This document shows positions 21,751-31,600 of a DNA stretch of 50,222 nt, one piece after another; positions within the stretch are counted from its first letter, which is position 1; every line of letters begins with the position of its first letter. The notes below the pieces were generated by a model that worked only from the letters and a program-made list of their open reading frames with translations, was not told the DNA's origin and searched no databases. This DNA comes from Pseudoalteromonas sp. XI10. Lineage in GTDB: Bacteria > Pseudomonadota > Gammaproteobacteria > Enterobacterales > Alteromonadaceae. The DNA is taken from positions 1 through 50,222 of the forward strand of contig NZ_LOPY01000043.1 of NCBI RefSeq assembly GCF_001469895.1, read 5' to 3'. Made by a program: the position numbers and the translations under genes.

Positions 21751-22920
21751 ATGAGTACGATGAAATCTATAAAATATAAAATCTTAAGTGGCGTTTGTGG
21801 CCTTGTTTGCACTGCTAGCGTATTTTCTGCAACAGCCCAAATTATCCCTGCCCCACCTCAAGTTAATGCGAAAGGTTATTTCTTGGTTGATTTCACCACA
21901 GGTAAAGTAATTGCCGAAGGCGAAGCAGATACAAAATTAGCACCGGCTAGTTTAACCAAAATGATGACCAGTTATGTAATTGGTACTGAAATCAAAGCAG
22001 GTAATATTGCACCAACTGATATGGTTACAGTCAGTGAAAAAGCCTGGGCAAAGAATTTTCCTGAATCATCAAAAATGTTTATCGAAGTCGGTAAGCAGAT
22101 CAGTGTTGATGATTTAAACCACGGTATCATTATTCAATCGGGTAACGATGCCTGTGTAGCAATGGCTGAACACATTGCTGGTAGTGAAAGCGCATTTGCT
22201 GATTTAATGAATGCCCACGCTGAAAAGCTTGGCATGACTAACAGCCACTTCGTGAATAGCCATGGTTTAGATACTAACGAACACTTCACGACACCACGTG
22301 ATATGGCAACTTTAGGTGCTGCACTTATTCGCGATGTACCAGATGAGTACGAAGTATACGCGAAAAAATCATTCACTTTTAACGGCATCAAGCAATACAA
22401 CCGTAACTCATTGTTATGGGATGAAAGCATGAACGTTGACGGTATTAAAACTGGCCATACATCAGAAGCGGGTTATAGCTTAGTAACTTCTGCAACTAAA
22501 GATGACATGCGTTTAATCGCGGTAGTAATGGGCACTCAAAGCGAACGTGCTCGTAAAGTTGAAAGTAAAAAACTATTAAACTACGGTTTCCGCTTTTTCG
22601 AAACAATCACGCCATATAAAGCAGGCGACAGCTTTGCTGAGCAACGTATTTGGATGGGTAACAAAGAAAACGTATCGTTAGGTATCTTAGAAGATACACC
22701 TATTACGATTCCACGTGGTCAGCGTAAAAACTTAAAAGCGAACTTCGAACTTGATAAAACATTAGAAGCACCGCTTGCTAAAGGTACTAAAGTAGGCACG
22801 CTATTCTTACAGCTTGAAGGTGAAGAAATTGCACAATATCCACTAGTTACACTAGAAGAAGTGGAAGAAGGCAGCTTCTTTAGCAAGATCTACGATTACC
22901 TACGTTTACAAATTCAGTAA
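21751..22920 (+). CDS. dacA: D,D-carboxypeptidase PBP5/6
   Basis: This periplasmic enzyme removes the terminal D-Ala from peptidoglycan stem peptides. A signal peptide (about 1-30, ending ATAQ) is present. The active motifs are S67-L-T-K70 (SLTK), SGN (IQSGNDACV) and KTG (IKTGHTSEAG). A PBP5 C-terminal beta domain follows, then a short amphipathic C-terminal helix (SKIYDYLRLQIQ) that should bind the inner membrane. Two starts are possible, ATG 21751 and ATG 21760; no ribosome site decides. A strong terminator follows. Confidence 0.96.
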   Translation: MSTMKSIKYKILSGVCGLVCTASVFSATAQIIPAPPQVNAKGYFLVDFTTGKVIAEGEADTKLAPASLTKMMTSYVIGTEIKAGNIAPTDMVTVSEKAWAKNFPESSKMFIEVGKQISVDDLNHGIIIQSGNDACVAMAEHIAGSESAFADLMNAHAEKLGMTNSHFVNSHGLDTNEHFTTPRDMATLGAALIRDVPDEYEVYAKKSFTFNGIKQYNRNSLLWDESMNVDGIKTGHTSEAGYSLVTSATKDDMRLIAVVMGTQSERARKVESKKLLNYGFRFFETITPYKAGDSFAEQRIWMGNKENVSLGILEDTPITIPRGQRKNLKANFELDKTLEAPLAKGTKVGTLFLQLEGEEIAQYPLVTLEEVEEGSFFSKIYDYLRLQIQ

Positions 22921-22940
22921 TCTGGTCATAAAGTTTATAA

Positions 22941-22969
22941 ACGCCTTGCACCGCAAGGCGTTTTTTTTT
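22941..22969 (+). terminator. intrinsic terminator after dacA
   Basis: ACGCCTTGC (22941-22949) pairs with GCAAGGCGT (22953-22961) around ACC, followed by an uninterrupted T run to 22969. It ends the long leuS-to-dacA gene group and separates it from ybeD-lipB-lipA. Confidence 0.95.
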
Positions 22970-22979
22970 GTCTGAAAAA

Positions 22980-22988
22980 TGATAGAAT
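22980..22988 (+). promoter_or_regulatory. possible extended -10 promoter of ybeD-lipB-lipA
   Basis: TGATAGAAT matches an extended -10 element (TG, one base, TAGAAT). No good -35 lies 17 nt upstream, where the terminator T run falls. Transcription would begin near 22995, just before the structured leader. Confidence 0.4.
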
Positions 22989-23003
22989 GCGCCCCATATC
23001 AGT

Positions 23004-23077
23004 CGCGCTGGGTCTAGTGCGTCGTAATCTAAGTTTGCTTAATGCCAAGAAATGGCAGAGAACACCTCTATTAAGCA
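23004..23077 (+). promoter_or_regulatory. structured RNA leader with a perfect three-way junction upstream of ybeD
   Basis: Two modules are visible. The first is a hairpin pairing CGCGCT (23004-23009) with AGTGCG (23016-23021), with one G-U pair. The second is a closed three-way junction. An 8-bp outer stem TGCTTAAT/ATTAAGCA (23036-23043, 23070-23077) encloses two abutting hairpins: GCCA-AGAAA-TGGC (23044-23056) and AGAG-AACAC-CTCT (23057-23069). Every base at the junction is paired. It ends 13 nt before the ybeD ribosome site (AGGAG, 23091-23095). I do not recognise it as a known riboswitch; a cis-regulatory role is inference. Confidence 0.55.
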
Positions 23078-23103
23078 CACTCACTGTTTGAGGAGTCACC
23101 GTC

Positions 23104-23382
23104 GTGGTTCAACCTGTAAAAAATACTAAGTTTGATGAGTATTTAGATTTCCCTTGCCCATTCACATTTAAAATCATGGGCTTAGCTAACGTAAATCTAA
23201 CAGATCAGATCCTAGAAAAGCTGCAACCAATTGCACCTGGCGATTATGCGCCAAAGGTAAAACCAAGCAGCAAAGGTAATTACGAATCTGTAACGCTTGT
23301 AGCAACGGTTACAAGTAAAGAGCACATTGAAGAAATTTATAACGTGATCAGCAACATCGATGACGTACGTCACATGCTATAG
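23104..23382 (+). CDS. ybeD: YbeD-like protein (DUF493)
   Basis: This small cytosolic protein (92 aa, E. coli 87) of the DUF493 family has an ACT-like fold by family knowledge and no settled function. The conserved core is [11 protein letters not shown] near residue 20. It starts with GTG at 23104, 8 nt after AGGAG (23091-23095). It is always found next to lipB in this group. lipB starts 20 nt downstream, so they form an operon. Confidence 0.95.
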   Translation: MVQPVKNTKFDEYLDFPCPFTFKIMGLANVNLTDQILEKLQPIAPGDYAPKVKPSSKGNYESVTLVATVTSKEHIEEIYNVISNIDDVRHML

Positions 23383-23401
23383 GCCGATTACGGAGTAAGT
23401 C

Positions 23402-24055
23402 GTGAGCGAAAGAGAATTAATCGTTCGTCAACTAGGTCGTCAGCGTTACATGCCAATTTGGCAAAAAATGCAATCTTTTACCGACACCCGTGATGAGCAC
23501 ACCGCAGATGAAATTTGGCTGGTAGAGCACGAGCCAGTATTTACGCAAGGCCAAGCAGGAAAAGCTGAGCACTTATTAAATACCGGTGATATCGAAGTGA
23601 TCCAAGTGGATCGTGGTGGTCAAGTTACCTATCACGGACCAGGCCAACAAATGATGTATGTGCTATTCAACTTACGTCGTTTAAACATTGGTGTAAGGGA
23701 GCTGGTAACCTGGCTTGAAGAGTGCATTATTGATACGTTAAAAGACTACGGCATTGATGCCTACGCGAAAGCGGATGCACCCGGTGTTTACGTTAACGAC
23801 AGCAAAGTTGCCTCATTAGGCCTTCGCGTTCGCCGCGGTTGCTCTTTCCACGGTTTAGCACTAAATGTAAGTATGGATCTAAGTCCATTTTTACGTATTA
23901 ATCCATGCGGCTATGCTGGCATGAACATGGTGCAAACAACCGATCTTAACGGTCCGCAGAACCTCGAGCAAGCAGGTGCAGGGCTTGTAAAACACATGAT
24001 TAAAAAGCTTAATGCTACTGTGGTTAAGCACACTGAAGGGTTTGAAAACGAATGA
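23402..24055 (+). CDS. lipB: LipB, octanoyl-ACP:protein N-octanoyltransferase
   Basis: LipB transfers octanoate from acyl carrier protein to lipoyl domains of 2-oxoacid dehydrogenases and GcvH. The 217 aa match the family. The [13 protein letters not shown] motif is near residue 77, the catalytic lysine lies in [14 protein letters not shown] and the catalytic cysteine in INPCGYAGM. The start is GTG 23402 with GGAG at 23392-23395. The stop overlaps the lipA ATG by 4 nt. Confidence 0.97.
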   Translation: MSERELIVRQLGRQRYMPIWQKMQSFTDTRDEHTADEIWLVEHEPVFTQGQAGKAEHLLNTGDIEVIQVDRGGQVTYHGPGQQMMYVLFNLRRLNIGVRELVTWLEECIIDTLKDYGIDAYAKADAPGVYVNDSKVASLGLRVRRGCSFHGLALNVSMDLSPFLRINPCGYAGMNMVQTTDLNGPQNLEQAGAGLVKHMIKKLNATVVKHTEGFENE

Positions 24056-25017
24056 ATAAACCAGTCAAAATGGAACCAGGCGTAAAACTGCGTGATGCAG
24101 AAAAAATGGCACTGATCCCAGTTAAAGTTTTACCGACTGAAAAAAACGAAATGTTGCGTAAGCCAGAGTGGCTAAAAATTCGCTTACCAAAATCAACTGA
24201 ACGTATTGATGGTATTAAACAAGCGATGCGTAAACATGGTTTACACTCAGTGTGTGAAGAGGCTTCGTGCCCTAACCTATCTGAATGCTTCAACCATGGT
24301 ACTGCGACTTTCATGATCTTAGGTGCTATTTGTACTCGTCGTTGTCCGTTCTGTGATGTTGCCCATGGCCGTCCATTAAAGCCAGACGCAGCTGAGCCAG
24401 AAAAGCTAGCGCTGACTATTAAAGACATGAAGCTAAGTTATGTTGTAATCACGTCAGTAGACCGTGATGATTTACGTGATGGTGGTGCACAGCACTTTGC
24501 TGACTGTATTCGTGAAATTCGCAAGCACAACCCAGAAATCACGATTGAAATTCTAGTACCTGATTTCCGTGGTCGTATGGACAGAGCCCTTGATATATTA
24601 ATCGAGACGCCGCCAGATGTATTTAACCACAACCTAGAAACAGCACCGCGTTTATACAAATTAGCGCGTCCAGGTGCTGACTATAAATGGTCACTTGAGC
24701 TGTTACGTCGCTTTAAAGAAGCACATCCAGATGTGAAAACTAAGTCTGGTTTGATGGTAGGTTTAGGTGAAGAAATTAGCGAAATCGAAGAAGTGTTACG
24801 TGACTTACGCGAGCATAACGTTGATATGCTAACAGTAGGTCAATACCTACAACCTTCTAAGCACCACTTACCGGTTAAACGCTATGTGCCGCCAGCGGAG
24901 TTTGATGCATTAAAAGATTATGCAGACGAAATTGGCTTCACACATGCAGCCTGTGGTCCATTTGTTCGCTCAAGCTACCATGCTGACCAACAAGCAGCTG
25001 GTAAAGAAGTGAAGTAA
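24052..25017 (+). CDS. lipA: LipA, lipoyl synthase
   Basis: This radical-SAM enzyme inserts two sulphur atoms into octanoyl groups bound to lipoyl domains. The auxiliary cluster cysteines C68, C73 and C79 lie in [12 protein letters not shown]. The radical-SAM cluster C94, C98 and C101 lies in CTRRCPFC. The C-terminal RSSY motif, whose serine coordinates the auxiliary cluster, is present (VRSSYHAD). The 321 aa match E. coli. It overlaps lipB by 4 nt and is followed by a good terminator. Confidence 0.98.
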   Translation: MNKPVKMEPGVKLRDAEKMALIPVKVLPTEKNEMLRKPEWLKIRLPKSTERIDGIKQAMRKHGLHSVCEEASCPNLSECFNHGTATFMILGAICTRRCPFCDVAHGRPLKPDAAEPEKLALTIKDMKLSYVVITSVDRDDLRDGGAQHFADCIREIRKHNPEITIEILVPDFRGRMDRALDILIETPPDVFNHNLETAPRLYKLARPGADYKWSLELLRRFKEAHPDVKTKSGLMVGLGEEISEIEEVLRDLREHNVDMLTVGQYLQPSKHHLPVKRYVPPAEFDALKDYADEIGFTHAACGPFVRSSYHADQQAAGKEVK

Positions 25018-25035
25018 TACTTTTACAACTATTTG

Positions 25036-25061
25036 AAAGCCCGCATTAAGCGGGCTTTTTT
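25036..25061 (+). terminator. intrinsic terminator after lipA
   Basis: AAGCCCGC (25037-25044) pairs with GCGGGCTT (25050-25057) around ATTAA, with a run of six T to 25061. The A's on the left are too few to favour the convergent tetR gene. Confidence 0.92.
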
Positions 25062-25074
25062 ATGTTCCAAAATA

Positions 25075-25668
25075 TCAGCGCCCATAACGCGCTAAGAACA
25101 TTTTTACAGTTTCGTTTATTACTTTCTTATCGGAGTCGCCTTCTTGGCGCTCAAAGCCATACAGCAACGGATAAAAGATCAGCGACTTTAACTGATACAC
25201 AAACTGTTTTGCTGCAAACTCAACATCATCAATCGTTAAAACCTGTGCTTGCACACCCGCTTCTAAAAACGCCACCAGATCTTGCATACAGCCCATGTTA
25301 TTACTGGCTAATGATTTTGCTAAATCAGGCTGCTGTAACATCTGCATAAAAGCGACTTTCGCTACTTTTAAAAACTCTTCAGAGGTCAAAAGTGCCACTT
25401 CTTGTTCAGCAATGCGTGTTAACTGCTCTGCAATTGGCACAGCAGCATCAAATACAACCGCTTGCTCTTGGCGGACTTTTTCAAACATAAACACAAGAAT
25501 GGCTTGAAACAACACATCTTTATTTTCAAAGTGATTATATACGGTACGCTTTGAGGCACCCGCTAAGCTTGCAACCTGATCCATACTGGTATGCTCAACA
25601 CCTTGCTGAAAAAACAATGTCTCAGCTGCATTCAAAATATCTAATCGTTTTCTCTGTGATAATTTCAT
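25075..25668 (-). CDS. TetR/AcrR-family transcriptional regulator
   Basis: This 197-aa protein has an N-terminal TetR helix-turn-helix (about residues 8-55, including DQVASLAGASKRTVYNHF) and a variable ligand-binding domain that does not reveal its inducer. The ATG at 25668 is preceded on its strand by a strong GGAGGGG. It is divergent from the MBL-fold gene at 25784, and a palindrome in the 115-nt space between them is the probable operator. The usual arrangement would be repression of itself and its neighbour. Confidence 0.9.
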   Translation of the reverse strand: MKLSQRKRLDILNAAETLFFQQGVEHTSMDQVASLAGASKRTVYNHFENKDVLFQAILVFMFEKVRQEQAVVFDAAVPIAEQLTRIAEQEVALLTSEEFLKVAKVAFMQMLQQPDLAKSLASNNMGCMQDLVAFLEAGVQAQVLTIDDVEFAAKQFVYQLKSLIFYPLLYGFERQEGDSDKKVINETVKMFLARYGR

Positions 25669-25685
25669 GGACCCCTCCGATAAGG

Positions 25686-25768
25686 GTTACTAGTGTAACG
25701 CAAAAATAAAAAATGCACTAGATAGTTTACTTTTATAGCAAACCATGAAAAACTACACCGTGTAGTTT
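25686..25768. promoter_or_regulatory. putative TetR operators between tetR and the MBL-fold gene
   Basis: The main site AAACTACACCGTGTAGTTT (25750-25768) is a perfect inverted repeat of nine bases around one central C, ending 15 nt before the MBL gene ATG. A related half, TAGTTTACTT, occurs at 25723-25732 and again at 25763-25772, 40 bp apart. A shorter inverted repeat, GTTAC-TAGT-GTAAC (25686-25699), lies close to the tetR start. Binding by the adjacent TetR protein is inference. Confidence 0.65.
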
Positions 25769-25783
25769 ACTTATGGTGACGAT

Positions 25784-26863
25784 ATGAAATTTCTAAAATG
25801 GCTCGCAATCGCCACTCTATGCATCGTGATAGGAGTGTTTATTATGAATAATCAATTAGCCGCTGAAGGCGTGAGTGATAACAGCCACTCTGCGCAATTA
25901 TCTGATGGCAAGTTCCACAATAGTGCTGAGGTAGAAAGACCCAGCTTTAAGAAAACGCTAGGTATCTTCAAACGCTTTATTACAGAAAAGAAAATCGATG
26001 CAGAGCCAAAAGGTGAACTGCCTATGCATTCTGTTTCTCATGCACAGCTTGAGCGTTTATCTAATGACACAGTGCATTTTGTGAAGTTAGGTCACTCCTC
26101 TATTTTAGCGAAAGTGTATGGCGAATACTGGCTATTTGATCCGGTATTTTCAGAGCGCGCTTCGCCTTTTTCATTCATGGGGCCAAAGCGCTTTCAGCCA
26201 ACACCTATCAGCATTGCAGAGCTACCAAACATTGCCAAAGTGTTTATTTCGCACAACCATTATGACCACTTAGATAAAGCAGCAATTAAACAGCTTGTTG
26301 ATAAAACAGATTCTTTTTATGTGCCATTAGGAGTCGAAAACGACCTGAAAAAATGGGGCGTTGATGAACAAAAAGTCCATAGTTTTGATTGGTGGCAAGA
26401 GCAAAATATGGCAAATAGCCAAATTGTATTTACCCCAACTCAGCACTTTTCTGGCCGAGGTTTAACAGACGGCAATAAAACTCTTTGGGGGTCTTGGGCT
26501 ATTAAAGTAAAAGACAAGCGCTTTTATTTTAGCGGTGACTCTGGCTATTTTTCTGGCTTTAAAGAGATTGGTAATCGCTATGGGCCGTTTGATATCACTT
26601 TTATTGAAACCGGTGCTTACGACAAAGATTGGGCTGACATTCACATGACACCAGAACAATCAGTGCAAGCTCACCTCGACTTACAAGGTGATGTAATGGT
26701 GCCAGTGCATAATGGTACATTCGATCTCGCCTTTCATGCTTGGTATGACCCACTTAAACGTGTCGCTAAAAAAGCAGGACAAGAGCAAGTATCACTGAGT
26801 ACTCCGCTAGTTGGAGAGGTATTTAAAATTCAAGATACCGCCATTGATAAAACGTGGTGGTAA
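25784..26863 (+). CDS. MBL-fold metal-dependent hydrolase (NAPE-PLD/UlaG-like)
   Basis: This 359-aa protein starts with an N-terminal hydrophobic segment (residues 4-22) that is a membrane anchor or uncleaved signal. A metallo-beta-lactamase fold of the Lactamase_B_2 type follows. Metal ligands appear as SHNHYDHLD (HxHxDH, about residue 157), with further His/Asp in QHFSGRG, FSGDSGYF and VPVHNGTF. The overall pattern resembles N-acyl-phosphatidylethanolamine phospholipase D relatives. The substrate cannot be named; a lipid is possible. It is divergent from, and probably controlled by, the TetR gene. Confidence 0.85.
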   Translation: MKFLKWLAIATLCIVIGVFIMNNQLAAEGVSDNSHSAQLSDGKFHNSAEVERPSFKKTLGIFKRFITEKKIDAEPKGELPMHSVSHAQLERLSNDTVHFVKLGHSSILAKVYGEYWLFDPVFSERASPFSFMGPKRFQPTPISIAELPNIAKVFISHNHYDHLDKAAIKQLVDKTDSFYVPLGVENDLKKWGVDEQKVHSFDWWQEQNMANSQIVFTPTQHFSGRGLTDGNKTLWGSWAIKVKDKRFYFSGDSGYFSGFKEIGNRYGPFDITFIETGAYDKDWADIHMTPEQSVQAHLDLQGDVMVPVHNGTFDLAFHAWYDPLKRVAKKAGQEQVSLSTPLVGEVFKIQDTAIDKTWW

Positions 26864-26870
26864 AATTGGC

Positions 26871-26903
26871 AGGATGAAAGGTGCATTATTATCCTTTCAT
26901 CCT
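26871..26903 (+). terminator. 11-bp hairpin after the MBL-fold gene
   Basis: AGGATGAAAGG (26871-26881) pairs perfectly with CCTTTCATCCT (26893-26903) around an 11-nt loop, 7 nt beyond the stop codon. There is no T tract, so it is a possible terminator or transcript-end stabiliser. Confidence 0.55.
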
Positions 26904-26990
26904 GAATAATTAGTTATTTGTAGACTCTTTCTGGACAGCCCCCCTTCGCGTCCCATATAGTGAAACCCTGTGCAATCAACCAGAAAAACT

Positions 26991-28616
26991 ATGACAACTC
27001 ACCTTAAGTATGCAAGCTTGGCACTTGCAATTGGTTTATTCGGCTGCTCTGAGCAACCAACAACAAGCACTGATAAACCGAACGCTGAAAGCAATGAAGC
27101 CGTAAACATTGCCAATGTACGCTCACATATTAAAACCCTCGCCTCTGATGAATTCTTAGGCCGTGGCCCTTTAACTGAAGGCGAAACACTAACCATTAAC
27201 TATTTAGCCGATGAATATAAAAAACTCGGCTTAAGCGGTAGTTTTAATGGCGAGTTTTTACAGCCAGTTACTATGGCAAAACTCACCCCAGATCAAAACA
27301 TGACCTTACAAGTGGGTGATTTGAGTTTTAATGCTGGCAGTGATTTTACCGCCCGTACCCAACAAATTAACCCTGAAATCAACATCGATGGCTCTGATGT
27401 TGTATTTGTTGGCTATGGTATTAATGCACCTGAATATAATTGGGATGACTTTGCAGATATTGATGTAAAAGACAAAACAATTATCGTGCTTGTTAATGAT
27501 CCTGGTTTTGCCACTCAAGACGACGCGCTTTTCACCGGTAATGCTATGACCTACTACGGTCGTTGGACTTACAAATATGAAGAAGGTGCTCGCCAAGGTG
27601 CAAAAGCAGTATTTATCGTTCACGAAACGGCTCCTGCCGCATACCCTTGGGGCGTTGTAGAAAGCTCGAACACGGGTAGCAAATATACCTTAATCGACCA
27701 AGATAAGAATGCTTCTGACATCCCTGTAATGGGTTGGATTGATGAGCAAGCGGCAAATGAAATTTTTGCTCAAGCAGGCCTTGATTATCAAACTGAAAAA
27801 GCCAACGCACTAAAAGCTGACTTTAAACCTGTCGACTTAAAAGCGAAAGCAGCGCTGACACTGAAAAGTGATATCTCTCAAGCGCAATCGCATAATGTTG
27901 TTGCAACGCTTAAAGGTAGCGAAACTCCTGATGAGTACATTGTAATTGGTGCGCACTGGGACCACTTTGGTACTAAGCAAACTGATGACGGCGTCAAAAT
28001 CTACAATGGTGCTGTTGATAACGCATCAGGTAGCGCAGCAACGGTTGAAATAGCCCGTATTCTTACTGAAATGCATAAGAAAAAACCATTTAAACGCTCT
28101 ATTATCTTTGCCAACTTTACTGCCGAAGAAACAGGGCTTATTGGCTCAGAGCAATTCGCAACTGGCGAGATTGTACCAACCAAGCAAATGGTCGCGCTGC
28201 TTAATATTGATGGTATGAACGTGCTAGACGGCGTTGACTACATATTACAATACGGTAAAGGCATGTCTGAAATGGAAGACTACCTTGCAGATGCAGCGAA
28301 AGCACAAGGTCGTCATGTAAAAATGGACCCGCGTCCTCAAAATGGTTTGTTCTTCCGCTCTGATCACTTCTCTCTAGCTAAACAAGGCGTTCCTAGCTTA
28401 CTGTTTATGAGTTTAGGTGATACAGATCCTGATTACATCGCGCACAAGTATCATAAAGAAGCTGACGACTATTCAGCAGATTGGTCTATGGGCGGTGTTG
28501 AGCAAGATATTGAACTGATTGTTGATATTGCTGCCAAACTTGCTGATAACGGCGATTGGCCTAAGTGGAAAGCCGAGTCTGACTTCAAAGCTCGTCGCTT
28601 ACAAGACAAGCAATAA
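26991..28616 (+). CDS. M28-family zinc aminopeptidase, lipoprotein
   Basis: This is an exported M28 peptidase. The N-terminus carries a signal with lipobox LFGC (Cys about residue 19 from the ATG at 26991). A PA-type insert (about 130-260) precedes the catalytic domain. Zinc ligands and catalytic residues are visible in GAHWDHFG, NGAVDNASGSA, TAEETGLIGSE and LNIDGMN. The protein is 541 aa from this ATG. An in-frame GTG at 26970 would lengthen the signal peptide without a ribosome site, so I prefer the ATG. It probably degrades peptides at the cell envelope. It is convergent with fimV. Confidence 0.9.
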   Translation: MTTHLKYASLALAIGLFGCSEQPTTSTDKPNAESNEAVNIANVRSHIKTLASDEFLGRGPLTEGETLTINYLADEYKKLGLSGSFNGEFLQPVTMAKLTPDQNMTLQVGDLSFNAGSDFTARTQQINPEINIDGSDVVFVGYGINAPEYNWDDFADIDVKDKTIIVLVNDPGFATQDDALFTGNAMTYYGRWTYKYEEGARQGAKAVFIVHETAPAAYPWGVVESSNTGSKYTLIDQDKNASDIPVMGWIDEQAANEIFAQAGLDYQTEKANALKADFKPVDLKAKAALTLKSDISQAQSHNVVATLKGSETPDEYIVIGAHWDHFGTKQTDDGVKIYNGAVDNASGSAATVEIARILTEMHKKKPFKRSIIFANFTAEETGLIGSEQFATGEIVPTKQMVALLNIDGMNVLDGVDYILQYGKGMSEMEDYLADAAKAQGRHVKMDPRPQNGLFFRSDHFSLAKQGVPSLLFMSLGDTDPDYIAHKYHKEADDYSADWSMGGVEQDIELIVDIAAKLADNGDWPKWKAESDFKARRLQDKQ

Positions 28617-28631
28617 CCTTCGCTTAGATAC

Positions 28632-28660
28632 AAAAAACCGAGCTAGTTGCTCGGTTTTTT
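28632..28660. terminator. bidirectional terminator between the M28 peptidase gene and fimV
   Basis: AAAAAACCGAGC (28632-28643) pairs perfectly with GCTCGGTTTTTT (28649-28660) around TAGTT. It has six A on the left and six T on the right, so it works equally for both convergent genes. Confidence 0.93.
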
Positions 28661-28677
28661 ATTGTCAGTTTTACTTA

Positions 28678-31600
28678 TTACTCGTTAATTTTAGCCTTAA
28701 GTGATTGTGCTTCTTCTTGCACTTCCTCTGGGCCATTGGCAATAACATCTTCAACGGCTTGCAGCGCTGAGTCAAAGTCGTCTATTTCGATATATGCCCG
28801 AGCTAAGTCCAGTTTTGCTGAGTAACCACCACTTTCGGCATCAACATCAGTTGGGTTATCGCCTGCTAGTAAGTCATTAAAATCACTCAGTCCTACATCC
28901 ATATCAACCTCATCATAAGGTTCGTGGTCGAGTGCTTCATCGTCACTTTGTTCAAGTAATGAATCAATATCTACAAACTCATCCGTTGAAGTAGTTTGTT
29001 GCTCCTCGGCATCTAATGCCTGTACTTCAGGTTCAACTGGCTGTTCGCTTTCACCCTGTAAGTCTTCATTTAATAGTGCATTAAAATCAACATCGAACTC
29101 ACTGGCATCAGCAATATCAGCTTCATCTGGCTCTGCTAATTCATTTAACAGCGCATCAAAGTCTGTTTGAGTAAGGTCAGCCATAAAATCATCATCGATT
29201 TCATCGTCTGACAGCTCACTTAAATCAGCCTCGTCAGCTAAATTAGACTCGATATCAGCTAATGTTTGCTCAGCTTCTACGGCATCATCAAGTTCAATAT
29301 CGTCCAATTCGAATTCAGGGAACTCCTCTAATTCGTCTTGGCTATCAGCCACCTCATCGTCAATTGGCGCTTCGCTCGTTAACTCTGTTGTGCCTTCACT
29401 CTGTGATTGATCCGATAAGTCGTCCTCAGGATCAAGAATATCATCTTCTGTAAATTCATTATCAAGCAAGATCTCATCATCAAAATCATCGTCTAGCTGA
29501 TCAAGCTCATTACCCGTTGCTAATGAATTGGCAAGGTCTTGCTCTGCCTGACTTAACTGTAATGGTGCATCTTCATCTAACTCACTAGAAGTGCCTTCAT
29601 CAGATTCATCCAATTCAAAACCTGCTTCATCTAACTCAAGCTCTGGATACTCTTCCAACTCTTGGCTAGGAGTCACTGTATCTTGCTGTAATGGCTCTTC
29701 GTCGGCGGTTAAATCAAATTCATCAGTTAGGTCTTCATCTGCTAGCGGATCGTCGCCTAAATCAATTTCAACTTCTTCTATGTCTTGCTCTGGTTCGTCT
29801 ATTGACCAGTCTGGTGCTTCGACATAATCATCTTCTTCGCCAATTTCATTTAATAACTCATCGACACTTTTCAGTGACGGATCATCAAACTCGTCAAGGC
29901 TATCATCTTCATCTAATAGCTCATCGCTATCTTCATTAAACTCTTGACTAAGCGCTTCATCGATATCAACTTCATCCGTATCATCAACCAACTCTGATGC
30001 AATCGATTCAACATTCATGTCATCAACCGCTTGATCAGCATCGGCTAAATCTTCTAACGACTCTTGTAGATTCTCATCATGCTCTGCACTGTCATTCTGT
30101 TCATGACTTAAATCTGATATCTGTGCTTCAGTGTCTTGCTTCAGCTCATTTGTTTGCTGAATAAGCTCTTCAAGCTCATCATCAACGTCAGAGTCCTGCT
30201 CATCACTAGTGTCTTCATCAAGTAATGAGTCAATATCTGCTACATCGAGTTCATCGTCTTGCTCAGCATTGTCATCAATATCTGAACTACTTTCATCTGT
30301 TAACTCAGGTTCTTCTGACTCTACATCAACCTCATCAAGTAGTGAGTCGATTTCATCAGTATCAAATTCATCGCTTAAATCATCCGTAATAGGCTCTTCG
30401 GTAAGCTCTTCAACAGGTTCTTGTTCTGGCTCTTCCTGCGCTTCATCCAATAATGAGTCGATGTCATCGACATCTAAATCATCATCAAGCTCATCTTCGT
30501 CAATTAAATCGTCTGCACTAGGTTCTTCAATTGACTCTTCAACCAGCTCTTCAGGTTCAGGCTCTTCTTGAGCTTCATCTATTAGTGAGTCGATGTCATC
30601 AACATCTAGTTCTTCTGCAAGCTCTTCAGGCTGCTCCTCTACAAGCTCCGTTTCAGGTTCTTGCTCAAGTTGTGCCTCATCTAGCAATGAATCAATGTCA
30701 TCAACATCTAGTTCGTCATCAAGCTCGTCTTCGTCGATTAAATCGTCTGCACTAGTTTCTTCTGCAAGCTCTTCAGGCTGCTCTTCAACAAGATCGGCTT
30801 CAGGTTCTTGTGCTTCTTCAGACTCAGGCTCTTCCTGTGCTTCATCTAATAATGAGTCGATGTCATCAACATCTAGGGCATCATCAAGTTCGTCTTCGTC
30901 GATTAAATCGTCTGTGCTTGGTTCTTCTACAAGCGCTTCTGGCTGCTCTTCAACAAGTTCCGCTTCAGGCTCTGCTTGTGTCTCATCTAGTAATGAATCA
31001 ATATCATCATCAAGCTCGTCTTCATCGATTAAATCATCTGCGCTTGGCTCTTCTACAAGTTCTTCAGGCTGCTCCTCAACAAGCTCCGCTTCAGGCTCTG
31101 ACTCTGTCTGAGCTTCATCTAATAATGAATCAATGTCATCGATATCGAGGGCATCATCAAGTTCGTCTTCGTCGATTAAATCGTCTGCGCTAGGTTCTTC
31201 TGCAAGCTCTTCAGGCTGCTCCTCAACAAGCTCCGCTTCAGGCTCTGCTTGTGTCTCATCTAATAATGAATCAATGTCATCGACATCTAAATCATCATCA
31301 AGCTCATCTTCGTCGATTAAATCGTCTGCGCTAGGTTCTTCTTGAACTTCATCTAATAATGAGTCAATGTCATCAACATCTAGCGCATCATCAAGATCAT
31401 CGCTTTCTAATGCATCGTTAGCTTCAGCGGCTGGCTCTTCTGTTTGTGCATCATCAATTAAGCTGTCGATATCGAAATCATCTTCATCGATGAGCTCATC
31501 CGCGCTTGGTTCTTCGGCTGGCGCTTCTTCTTGAGCTTCATCTAACAGCGAGTCAATGTCATCAACATCCAGCGCATCATCAAGATCATCGCTTTCTAAT

